Source: Parus major
Lineage: Eukaryota; Chordata; Aves; Passeriformes; Paridae
NCBI RefSeq assembly: GCF_001522545.3
Contig: NC_031770.1
Location: 34,721,866 to 34,785,865, forward strand
Reading direction: 5' to 3'
DNA: 64,000 bases
Part shown: in pieces, positions 37,601-49,920 of the stretch
How positions within the stretch are numbered: position 1 is the first letter of the stretch
How the letters are laid out: each line of letters starts with the position of its first letter
The notes under the pieces: model-generated
Seen by the model: only the letters and a program-made list of their open reading frames with translations
Databases searched by the model: none
Told to the model about the DNA's origin: nothing
Translations under genes and position numbers: made by a program

Positions 37601-40600
37601 AATAATTTGAGTAAAACAATTTTTAATCTTTGGGTGACTATCAAAAATTTTCATTTGGACTCCACATTTTTGGGAGGGTCATTGGACATTGCAAATTATA
37701 CTATGCCGATTCCTCCCTCCTTGAAACCTTTTAACTGGCAGACAGCAAAGTAGAAACCAGTGAATTACAGTCTGTCCTCCTGACCTTTAGGTTAAGCCAG
37801 GTCTGCTCTGCAATATCATCAATGAAGCAGGCACAGTTTTATTGCCCTCCTTCCAAAAGGCTGCTGAGCATTAAAGCTACACAGTGGTATTGTATTCAAA
37901 GGGCAAATCTGAACACATTATACAGCTTTCAAATGCACATCCTCACCGCTCAAAACAGACCTGATCCAATGCGCACTGAAGTCACTTGGGATGGTATTCC
38001 CCTCTTTTAACCTTGCACAGTTGAAGCTACACAGTTAAAGCATATCTACACCTCAGCCAAATCTTTGTCTTTATAGTCAGTGGAAGAAAATAGGTCCTTT
38101 AGGGTGTGTTACATCTGACTAGTTTTTGACTTCTTCATGGGGATGGAATAAATTTCCCTCCTGGAGCTCCTCTATTTTCCCTTGATTATAAAGTGATCAC
38201 AGCACAACTCAGATGAATTTATGAACATCTAAAGTTATGTAAGAGAAACTGGAACCTCTGGCTCACAAAGATATTTGGTTTTGGTTTTTTTTTACTCCCT
38301 ACAAGGTAGCACTGTGGTGCAAGTCCGAATCAGGACATAAAAACTCTCAGTCTCTACAATTCTATCTGTGATGAGGAAGACTTCAAAATAACCTGGAGAA
38401 GGAAAAGAGTTTCCAATTCCTTTCCGAGAAGCTCTGAGTGTCTTAGTGTGCATCTTCAGGGTTACACAGATCTCTGGATATGAACAGTGGAGTGTCAATT
38501 TACATTAATTCAAATGCATTAAATGTAAGTTCTGTGTTGCCCTACACTGGGTCAGGAAATACAGTGACCTCATCTCACACAGAAGGCACCTTATATGGTC
38601 TCATGAAAGCCCCACACATTAGCTCCTCAGCCAGCACCTGTGTTTGGGGAAATCTCAAGCAGTTGCAGAGCTGTGCCTTAACCCTGTGCCAGGGGGTGTC
38701 CACTTGTCCCTACATGTGGACATTTCTGTGTTTTCGGCGTTCCCCAACAGTACTGTCTGGCAGGTTGGATTGATGGGCAGCAGCCAGGATGAGTGTGGCC
38801 AGCACAGGGCAAAGAAGGGCACACAGCAATCACTCAGGGGCATGACCGCTTCATGAACTTCATCCGAAGACTGAGAGTGTATAAAACTCACTCTGGTGTA
38901 AACTTGCAAAGTGTCTGTTCTGTAGAAACAGCTTTCACTGCCCCTGCATTTTCTACTTGCAACATTTCAGATGCAATTCTAAGTTGTCATCAGTGTATCT
39001 CATGTAATTTGGAGACTGGGCACTGAAAGAGGCAGGTAAAAGCCTATTCCTTTTATTCTAACTCTGTTTCTGCTTAAAGTGACTGGAAAAACATATTAAA
39101 TTATTTGAAAACAGAGTTAATCTGCTTTGTTCTGTGAATTTCCAGGAGTTGCTAAATACAAATTTAACACTGTAATGTGAGGCACCCTTTATCTTCCTCA
39201 AAATTTTAAGAGTTAATTTGCTTTTATACTAATAATTTGATTTATTTTATTTATTATTGAAATTTACATGTTATGAGAGACAGACTCTAAATCAAGGATT
39301 TTGCCTAAGTAAAAAGTACAAGTCTATAGCTTCTGTAAATGAAAAGTTGGCTTGTTTTTTCACAGATATATGTAACATTCTGAATGCAACATAAAGAGTT
39401 TTAGAAAAAGGAAATAATATTAAAAGGAAAAGAAAGAGATTGAATTTCCAGTGATGTACTTTCAGTCATTTGCATTAATATTTAATGCTTCCAGCTCTGC
39501 TCTCCCAAGAATCCATAAACAAGATAACTGGCTGCTTTATGAAAGAATAACATGGGTCTAAAAGATTATATAATGAGATGCAGCTTCTTTTGCAAAAATT
39601 ACTGAAACCGTAATTGCTAACATAGTACCTGCCCTTAAGAAATGCACATATTTAAATGCATTAATTATAATGTGTTGACTGTATTATCTAAGAAATTGAT
39701 TTATTTTTTTTCCTTCTGAAGATGCTAATCAGGTCCTGTGGCAGATTTGTTTGAGTGTACAATTCCCAAGCATTTATGCTTTAATTTAAAAGAAATTCTG
39801 AGGCATAAATTTCATTCTCTTGTTTTCCTTTTTTCTTATTACTGTATTTCCTCCTGTGCTCCCCAATCATTTCTGGAGATGATCTTCCCATTTTTTTAAG
39901 TCCTGTTCAGAGATTTTAGGCACAAAAACGTCTCTAAGCAAACACAATGACAAACTTTAGATTAATCACTTTTATGATGGTAAGATTCTCAAATAATTAC
40001 TCAAGTGCACTGGTGAGCAGGTTTGAATTTGAACACTGATAATTTGAACATATTTTCTTTTTATACTTGGGAAAGCTATCTCTTTTGAAAGCTACCTAAA
40101 GCTTCACACAGTTCTGCACAGCATCGAGGTCAGCTCTGAAACCCAAGGACAGATTTGTGTGAACATAAACGCTTTGTTACTTCATGTGTTTGCAATTGGT
40201 CTCTGCAATTTTTCACTGCAAAAATTACAAATGAAATAGAACATAATCTCTGCTTATTTTAGTCATTGCATTGGATTGATCTATCTAACATTTATCATTC
40301 TTTTTTCTGACCCAGTGCATGCGAATGGCCTTCAAGTCACACCTGTCACATGTAGACAAATCAGAAGGAATTCTGGTATCTGAACCACTAAGGCACAAAC
40401 TGGTGCTGTAAAATAGGAAACAAACTAATTAACTTAGCCTATTACAGTTGTTGAAATTTTATTATGATTTGGCTTCATTTCACATCTGTATTTCCTGACA
40501 TTTGCCTTAGACTGACTGAATTCTACACAAAACTTCAGCATCCAAAAGCAAGCAGAAATAACACAGAAATCCAATGCATAGTAATGTTCATTTTCATTGT

Positions 40601-43600
40601 GTTAATTATCTGGAAAGTATTATTTAAGTTCATTCAATAACTTGCACAACTTTCCATTCTCCAAGGAATGGCCTTGAGACAATAAATGTACTCTGAATCC
40701 CATGGAGAAGACAGAGGAAGACTGGAGTAGCTGACTACAGGATTGAGCATTTATCCTACATGAGTAATACTGGACAAAGAGACATGTCTTTTCTCCACTC
40801 CATGCTGTTTTGTCCTTTTTCTTCTTCCAAGGTAAAACAGGTCTGTTCATAAATCTGTCTGAGTTCAGCACATAGGAGAACTGGTTAGTAATGATTTTGC
40901 ACCCTTCCCATTCATACAGATCAGGTCAGTATTTTGGCGTCTTGACTTGAACAGGAACCTCACATCTCCATTTACAGCCCTGAAGCAGGTGTATACTTTC
41001 AGGTGCAATTGGGAGGACAATGACTCTTCAGATGGATTTAGTTTCTGACAAAATCCTGTGACACATGTTTGCAATAAAGTAGAGCCAGGCTGGGCCTCCT
41101 TTCCTTTCTGTCCATTTTTTTTTTTTCTTTTTTTAACTGGTAAGTAAAACGTGACATTTTGTCAAGACAGACCAGACCCTCCTAAAAGAAGAAAAGTTGT
41201 TTCAGTCCAGACACTGGCATGAGGCAGCACCTTGGGCTTAGCTCTGCACAGAGTTAATTCAGGCAAGCATTCACAGTGAAGAGCAAACGCAGTTAGGTAC
41301 ACCAGCCATAACCCCTGAGGAGCAGGCCTGTTGTCACCCTGCCACCCTCCCGCAGCCAGTCTCACCCCGTACCTTCTACCTCTTCCTGCAGAGCAGAGCA
41401 AAATGGGACTGAAGTCAATGGAATTATTTCAGCTTCAGAGCCCCATGTCTGGCAATAACCCAGCATTTAATGTGGCCCTAGCAGGCCACCCTGAGCAGCA
41501 GTGTATACAGACAGGACTTAGTCTGGAAGAGAAAGCACCATCAGTGCCTGCTCCCCCTCCAGCCACAGCAGCACCAGCCCAACACCTCTGATTCTAGGAT
41601 TGTTGTTTTGGTTTTTTTTCTACTGCAGGGAAAAGAGAAGGAAAAAAAAAGACAGCAAAAAAGGCTGAAACTTTTCTCACTGAATCACACTGAACATGCA
41701 TAGCTGAGGGAAGGACGGGAGATGGCTGACGATTGTCAATTAAATTCAAGGTGTTCACTACTCAACAAAAGCACCATAGGAATCCCAAAGGTGACTCTGT
41801 GGTATTTCAGAGTGGTTCTGCTGCTGTTGTTGCTCTTAGGGTTTTTTTCTCAAATCCTGAACTGAGATTTTTCTTCTAGAAATGAAACAGAATTCCTGAG
41901 CTAATGTGTTATTGAAACACTGCAAAACAATACATTCCCTTTACTTCCAGGGCACATTTTTGTGTTCAAAATAAAACAGTAACAAAAATAAAATTACTTT
42001 TATGCTATTCAGAAGAGGACTTTGTTAGGCAGCCAAGAATTTTCCCTCATTATTTCAGGCTGTCATTGAGCCTGACTTTCATAATAATAATATTTTTATT
42101 ACTTTGCATTAATAGGAAACATGAGCCAATGCTATCCAGATATAGCTGAGATGAGTGATCACATCTCCCAGGACTGCACACATAGCTCACAGCTCTAGGA
42201 AGACCCTTGTCTTCCTCAGGACAGAGCATACCACTAGCACTGCAAAGAAATCCCACCACCAGCCCCTGGCACGGCTTGGCAGGAGAGTCCTCGGGGAAGC
42301 ACACAGGAGCTCCCATCCCAGAAACAAATGAAGGGAATCTTCAAAGGGATCCTCAGGGAAAAAGAGCAGATTTAAGAATATGGAGTATCCAGGAGATGTC
42401 ACATGTGCCAACAATCCCTTTAGAGGCTTTGGGCATACCTGTAGTGATTTTCTTATTTGTTGGTGCTGAACCTCCTATGTTTTTAGGATATCATGCTCAT
42501 TCAGACCTCTCAGCTTGCATAGCCCTATGTCCTTCTCTCCCTCATCACGTGTTACAAAGTCCCCATCTGTAGCTGGGTGTATATGCTTCCTCCAAAAACC
42601 TTACTTCCTTCCACTTTAATCCCATCCTGTTTTGCTTTGGCCGTTGTCTCAGCACCTGCCTACAGAAATATAATTGATGCCATTGGCTCTTCTAATGAGT
42701 TGAAGGATCTAGCAGAAGTTTCCTATTTGTTCTTCCCTTGGTCCCTCTATCAGATAAGAAGTTCATGACACTTTCCTGTCTCAGATCTCTATTTTTGAAG
42801 TACTTCAGAACAAAGAATTCCCCAGGTTATTTCAGGAAGTTTCTGTGAGCTGAGAGCAGATTTTCTGCATTTTCACTTTATTATATCTAAACTAGGGATA
42901 TACACACTGTGAATGCTTCCTTCTTTTAAGGAAATACAGGGTGGAGGGGGGTATTTCTCTGATCTGACAACACCATGCTACATGCTTCATGACTGGGTTC
43001 ATATTCCTTCCACCTACATCACTGTGTTTATAGCCATCCACCCCACCCCCTGAACTCAACTCTATTAGACTCCACATAAAGCAGTCCTTCCTTTCTCTCA
43101 ATAAGACAAAAATTCCTACAAATACTTGGCCCACGTTTTAAACTAGCTACAAACAGAGCCAGAACCAATTATCACCATATCCATTAAATGATCATTTCAG
43201 CAGTAGAAAATCAGGAGAAATCATGCTTTCTCTAGAAAACAAAATAGCCTATCCATCTGCAATCCCTTTTCTAAAGCATGCCTACATCACCATTAGCTAA
43301 AGGAAGCTACTAACTCGCCATAGCCTCCATCTCTTCTCCAATAAAAATGTTAAAGGTATTTGAAAGCAGTTATGTCCCCATGTGTGTCAGGTCTCTGATT
43401 TCTAATATTTGGGATGGGGAGAGCTTTTTATACTCTTTGTCCCCTTGTAACATTATCCTGCTCTCTGAACACCCAAACTTGTTGGTTGCATTTCTCATGT
43501 ACCTGGTAATGCTTCCACAAGATGAGTCACTCTCTAGAACTACTCACTGACACACCATCTACCAGTTCTCTCTGTCCCACCCATTAAAATTATTTAAACT

Positions 43601-44724
43601 GAATCAAATATTTTCCTTAAAAGAGATTATAAAAAATGTCTATTGCCCCACTAAAAGTGGGCACTTGAGCCACTTGAAACAACTGTTAATTTTCGGTATG
43701 GTTAATGTCTTGTGGTTGCCTGATTTCCAGGCCTCTTTCAAGTGTAAATAGTTCATATAGAAAGAGCCAACAAATTGCTGGGATGTTTTTACAGTGAGTA
43801 TGAGATTCTGAGTTGATATAGATGTCCTGCTAGCTAGCCAGAAAATGTGTGTGCCCTGACTACTGTAGTGCTATGCCAGTGAAAGGATCTGCCTCTTCAT
43901 CTAGTGCTTTGAGGATAATTTGAGACCAAAATCTATCCCCAGCTGAAAGAACAAGATATGTTCAACCCAGCAATTACAAACAGCTATTCCTTCAGTTTAG
44001 GCAATCCATAGGAAATAAGCACTTTGCCTTCTGGCTGAGTGTTGTTTGCTCAATATTCTGCTGTCTACCCAAATGGCAAAATAGATATTCCAGTACCATC
44101 TGATACATTTTCTAGATTACATGCAAAGATGTAGCTTTATCAGCAATTTGGTTTGCAGATACAAAAATTCTACCCACAAAGCCTTCTAATAAATACCATC
44201 AATCACAAAGAGATTTGTCACAAGCACCTCAATTTCCCACAGAGTTTATGAACCAAATCTGTGGACCTAAAATACAATACTTTAGTCCTGATTAGTATTC
44301 TCTTTCTTGAATTTTTCCAGCACATGTCCATTTCCACACAAAGCCCAAGAACTCAGATTCTTATGCCCATCCTTTCCCCCAAATAATTATAGAAAAAGGA
44401 TGCATTCTCCTCATGTTACTTCTTCTGTAGCCTGTGGACATGCTAAGACAACTACCCACGGCCACCACTTGTTTCAGACAACTACTTTGACATGAGTTTC
44501 ATGGCAACTTGAGAATTTACAGTAACCTGACACACAGATTATTAATTATAATTTCCACAATTTACAATGCCCAAGGTTTTTGGGCTGTTAGACACCTTTG
44601 CCCATTAACTAGATTAAAAAGCTCAGTGATTAGGAACAGTGTGCCTTCCTCTACCAGATACTTCCATAATAGTCAGACTATTCTATAACTCTCACCACAG
44701 AAAAAATAAACTCTTAATTGTATC

Positions 44725-44770
44725 AGTAGTATATATGTATACATGCTTATGTAGTAGTATATATGAATAC
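44725..44770. repeat. 18-bp direct repeat, period 28
   Basis: AGTAGTATATATGTATAC at 44725-44742 recurs at 44753-44770 with one mismatch. It is TA-rich. Confidence 0.65.
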
Positions 44771-47690
44771 ACTGACTGAACATGTGACATACACAATGTT
44801 TTTTTCAGTAGAAGGTTTGGCAGCCAAAGACTCAGCCAAGTCTTAGGAGTTTTTTGTTTGAAAACTCTGGTCTTAGCCATATATTTATGCTTTGTTCCAA
44901 GTTATGTTGAGATAGCATATCTTGCATTTAGAAAACAAGAAAATCCCACTCTATCTCCACCTTCTCATTCTCTGTCAGGCCCTTTGGCTGGAGCCCATGT
45001 CACTGTGTGCATACTGTGCATGGACTCTGATTCCTGTTCCCCTATTTTGCACCAAACAGCGCAAAGAAAGAATTGACTGGAGGGATGTCCACTTATCAGT
45101 CATCATCAGGAGCAAGTGGTGACAGCAGGCAAGCAAACATCCCAGAAATCTCTTAAACAACTGAAGTGCAAGAGAAGAAAGGAATCAAAATAAAATAAGG
45201 TTGCAGACAGTGGAAAAACAAAGATGGTATTAAAAGTGTATGGACACTTTATTGGCATAAAAATTGATGTTGTTGGAGTGCCATGTGTTTGTATGCATAG
45301 AGGTAATTAATTGATAAATAGGAATTGTTCAGTGTTCAAAAACATTTTTTCAAAGTTTTACAAACTAAAATGTCAAATAGTATGTATTGAAAATATTTTT
45401 AATTTTATGTCTGTGTATTTCTTCATGTCACTGTCTACTAGGATTTCTTTCAGGAATATGTACAGGCTTACAAATTATTCTAACTTCTATTAAAAATGTT
45501 ATCTTGAAATATTCACTCTCAGCAGTGTTTTAAAAGAATATGCAAATATATCTCTCCTCACTCTCCTGAATATTGAGGGACTGTTCAGCTAATCTTCCAC
45601 TTCCTTAAAGTAAACTGAATGATACCTTTTAAAGAGAATGAAATTAAATTTTCTGCTGAAAACTGAGGTGTTCAATAGTGGCAGAGCTAGGTATAGACCT
45701 CTTTCAAATAGTGTGAGAAGGAAGATACTACTCCAATAGTATTTCAACATTATGCTATTATTAAAAAAATCCCTTGCACAGTTTTAAGCAGATTTACGGT
45801 TCCTTAAAGGTGAGTAAGCCACCAAAAACCAACTAAGAATCATGCAGTGAATCTCTGCTCTGTGCCCCAGGCTCTAACCAAATTATTAGTCTTTGTGGCA
45901 GCAGAATGTGCAGACAATGGGAAGAGCTGAGCAGTCCCCTCCAGGAGGGGATGTTAAAGAGCAAGTTAGACTGTACCCAGAAGCAATGAGAGTTTGTACA
46001 TACTGCTTCCCTGCAGAGAGGTGCAAGGCACTGCCTGAGGGCTTTTTTGCAGCCTCAGACTTGTTTCCACCACCTGATGTGTCAGAGATGGGAAGCAGTA
46101 AACCATCAACCCCACCCCTGGAGCAGGTCATCATGTTTATAACCTCCATATGTGCACACACTGACCCACCTCAATTCCTACTTTTGCTCTTCTGAACTGC
46201 CATGTGCCTTTGCCAGATAAAACAACATGAAAGAAAATCCCACAACTGCATATACATTTTTTCTTTAAACAAGACCAAACCTGTCTTCAACCCCTGACTC
46301 ACCCTAACTCACCCAAGCCATGGGGTTGTCCTTGCTTGGGGTGATATTTTGGCATCCTGGAGCTCAGCAAGGGGGAAAACCTGTACAGAAGCCCTGGGGG
46401 ACCATTCCATGTACACTGGTGCCTTGAAAGTAGCAGATGGAGTTGTTCCCACCACCACCTCATCCTGGCTTTATCTATGCACAGCACTTTGCAGTCCTAT
46501 CTGGCCAGCTTTAGCCAGAGGTTTCAGCTTGTTCTGCATAGCTGAGGGACATCACACACTGCAGCAAAGTGCTACAGGAGAAGAAAGTGAGTGAGGAGGA
46601 GGCAGCAGAAGGTTGGCAGGACAGACCCAGCTCTTCATGCTCTATGTTCAGCCAAGGGGAGTCCCCTGCACTTGGGGTACAAACCCAGTTACCTTCAGGA
46701 CTTCATGTCATCCTGCTTCTCCAAACATCATGGGACAATGCAGCCATTCTTCAGAGCAGGTCACCTCCAGGAGCTGAGCAACTGCAGGACAGGATCAATC
46801 CCTCCATAATCAGGGATAAAGCATCACATCTTTCAGTCTTTCCATTATTTTGTCTGTTAAGGATTTGTCTTAAATCCTTACACAGTGTCAGCCACGTAAA
46901 ACTTCACTGTTAAATCTTCATTCTTACATTGGGAGCGAAAACTAAACTCCAAATGGATTTTGAAGCATTTCATTTAGCTGAGAATGGCTTACTGGAGTCC
47001 TAATGTATTAATTTCATGTGCCGAGCTTTACGTCAGAGTGACAAGATAAACAGTTTCAGAAAAATATTTTTCAGTAATTCATAAACAAAAACCCCAGCAA
47101 TGGTCCAGCTGAGAAATCTTTTTCTCATATAAAAGTGTGATGCATCTAAAATATTTTTTGACCATCAATGCAATCTGAGGATAAACAAAAATATGAGTAT
47201 TTCATTATTTGCACTTGTCTATACTTGGTATTAACATAACATAGAATAAACAAGAACAGACAGTCAATTTGTTTTATACATAAACAATATTTGAAAATAT
47301 AGATGCATTACCAGCAATTCTTAGCTTATTATTCTAAAAGGATTTTGTAAATTGCTCTCCTTAATATACTACCACAATTTTTATAAATTGCTCTATTAGC
47401 ACAATTTATGGAGATTGTGTCATGCAGATTGTTAGTAAATTGAGTCACTTTTTCTCATTTATTTCCATTTTTCTTCATGAGGGCACAATTCAGCTGAAAT
47501 ACAAGGAACAGATTCTTCTCTCAATTACAATGTCTGAGTTACTACACTGGCCTCATTTAAAGAAAGTGAAACCTAGATCCTGATTTTCCATGTTTTAAAT
47601 TCCATGAAAGAAAAAAAAGTTTCTTCAAAATGTTACTGCAGCTGAGATGAAATTAGTTTACCCATTACTAACAGGATGCTTAAGTATTTC

Positions 47691-47706
47691 TTTTTTTTTT
47701 TTTTTT
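47691..47706. repeat. Poly-T run of 16
   Basis: Sixteen consecutive T residues. There is no retrotransposon body that I can identify on either side. Confidence 0.9.
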
Positions 47707-49555
47707 GTCTTAGCATAGTATTAGGCTAGACAGTAAAATCTAATTTTATCTGAAATAATGTGGTTAAATTACCCATATAAGTATTATCATTTAACCAAGT
47801 TTTGAGAAAATTATCAATGCTGTGGGGAAAAAAACAAGTGTAAGAAATTAGCAAAGTGTATAGAAAAGGGAAAGACAATTAACAAAAATGTGGAAATTAT
47901 CCTCACTCTAGGCTGACTTCCAAAGGCTCTGGTAGTAATTCCCCTTGCACACAAACTTGAATGAAGTTCCTTTCAGTAGATTTTTTTTTCTCTATCATAA
48001 ACAATATGGTACACATTTCTGAAGACATGCATTCCAGAGGATACAGCATGACATTGCAAACAACTTAATCCCAAATATTTGGCAAATGTGGGGCCAGATC
48101 TGGAAAGCTTTCAAAGAACAAAAGGAATAGTGTTTCCATTCTAAGAATATCCTGGGATCCCCCAAGAAACATCACAAATTGCTTTAATGTTTAGAGGACC
48201 TAAGGAATAAGGATCACAGATAAACTGAAAGAATATGAAGGGGAGCCAGTCACACCAAAGAGGAGGGGGATGATTGTGCCTCTCCAATCTCCAAAGGCTC
48301 ACAGAGGCAGCAACAGGCTTGACAGCAGAGGGAAATAAATGTCCTTATCCCTTCTCTCCATAAGAGCTGTTTAATGAAGGAGAGGCACAGGAAGCCAGTC
48401 TTGTCAGGAAAGGTTAACAGAGGTGCTGGAGGTTGGAGGCATTGGGGAGTGGGGTGTTACACAAGGAGACAACCCAAAAATGCTGCCAAAAGCACTCTGT
48501 CCTGCCAGCAGCAGAAGAGAGGAAGCACCTGAGAGGTCAGAGGGGAAACAACAGAGACAGGCACAAAAAGTAGAATGCATTAGACCATGTGAGGTATAGA
48601 GGAAATGCATCTGACAGGGGTAGGAAACAATATACACTGGAAATACATTTAGGGACAACTAATGGTTTCAGAGCAGGACTAGGTAGGGCAGAAAAGCGAG
48701 AGTGCTGCAAGGTGTGATTTTTCATCAAATCAAGAGATTTTGGCAGGTTTTTGCCGTCTTGAATGCTTAGATGAGTAGTAATGAGCCTCAAGGGTTTGGG
48801 GTAGGAGCATCCTTTGCAATGAAGAGTTTCTGCAATTTTACTCACTCTCACCTCCTGCCTTTTGGCCCTCTTGCTGCTCTAGAGACAGCAACTGTTTCTT
48901 AAAATGTGTTGGTGTTTTACTTATTATTGAGCTCAAACTCAAAATTAGTCTTTAATGAAACTTAAAAATATAACTTGTGTTCTTTCATCTGATGAAAGCA
49001 CTGGCAAAACAACTGGGGCCCTGAGTAAGATGGAGAAATTTACTCTTATTGTTATAAGAGCAATTTGTAGATCTTTTTTTCTCTAATATTGATAAAGGCT
49101 TAGACAAAAAAAGTAAATACATCCTGATCAAGATACAAACATATTTTAAAAAGGAAAAAAAATTCAAATAAAAAGCTCAAGAATTGAAATCGAAACTGAC
49201 ATTTTAATGTTTATATTTATTTTTCCTTTAAATACACATTTTAAAATTAGTTTTATGGTTTCATCATTTCAATAAACACTTTCAGAGAAATATATAAATG
49301 CAAATGTTATAAGTTTCCTTCAAGAACAGTTATGTCACTGTAATACTACAAGCATAAACTGAAGTCACATAATTTCCTGGTAGGTAGCCCCTGAGAAAAG
49401 AAACAAAAGTTTCATTATTTGCGTTTCATCTTCTGACTTTAGCCAAGAATAATCAGATCATTAATGGGTCATCAGGTAGCACTCTCCTTGCCCACTTTTC
49501 CCCCCTCTAGTTTTCTTTCCAGATGCCTTTACTACGCCAGATAAGAATGACAAGA

Positions 49556-49920
49556 ATAGAATCATCACAAATACAGTCGTAGAATGGTTTGGGTTGGAAA
49601 GGACCTTAATGATCAAAACTTTATAATCCCCCAGCCATAGGCAGGGACACCTTCCACTAGGCAGGGTTGTTCAAAACCCCATCCAGTATGGCCTTGAACA
49701 CTTCCAGGGATGGGGCGCCCACAGCTTCTCTGAGCACCCTGTTCCAGTGCCTTACTTCCCTCACAGCAAAGAATTTCTTACTGATATCTAACCTAAACCT
49801 TCCCTTTCTCAGTTTGAAGTCATTCCCTTTTGTCCTGTAACTACATGCCCTTGTAAAATGGCCTCTTCTGACTTTCTTGTAGGTCCCCTTCAGGTACTGA
49901 AAGGCTGCTATAAGGATACC
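49556..49920 (-). mobile_element. CR1 LINE 3' end, minus strand
   Basis: This is a 5'-truncated CR1 copy read on the minus strand. Its 3' UTR at the left contains AGAATGGTTTGGGTTGGAAA as seen on the plus strand, preceded by a degenerate ATAGAATCAT tail. On the minus strand the frame from about 49920 to 49657 encodes the end of the CR1 polyprotein, including HWNRVLREAVGAPSLEVF, and stops where the family normally stops. Upstream in the same frame lies a stretch matching the CR1 region of the ACSYRTKGNDFKLRKGRFRL type. No internal stop interrupts the CR1 part, but most of the element is absent and it cannot be active. Its 3' UTR differs from the plus-strand copy near 29.8 kb, so the two represent separate subfamilies and insertions. 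Confidence 0.95.

Larger units (their letters stand above)
29941..49555. other. Gene-free unique A+T-rich sequence
   Basis: No gene is supported in this stretch of nearly 20 kb. It contains homopolymers, a (CA)10 microsatellite, several two-copy direct duplications and a kappaB-like palindrome, all listed separately. The block at about 39.46-39.81 kb combines an octamer-type ATTTGCAT with several ATTA/TAAT words and may be a regulatory element, but this is speculative. Purine-rich, moderately G+C-rich sequence occurs at about 48.2-48.6 kb without a recognisable element. Confidence 0.72.

Noticed and set aside
48230..48860. Moderately G+C-rich stretch considered as an LTR
   Set aside because: No TG...CA ends, polyadenylation signal, primer-binding site or retroviral coding sequence could be identified.
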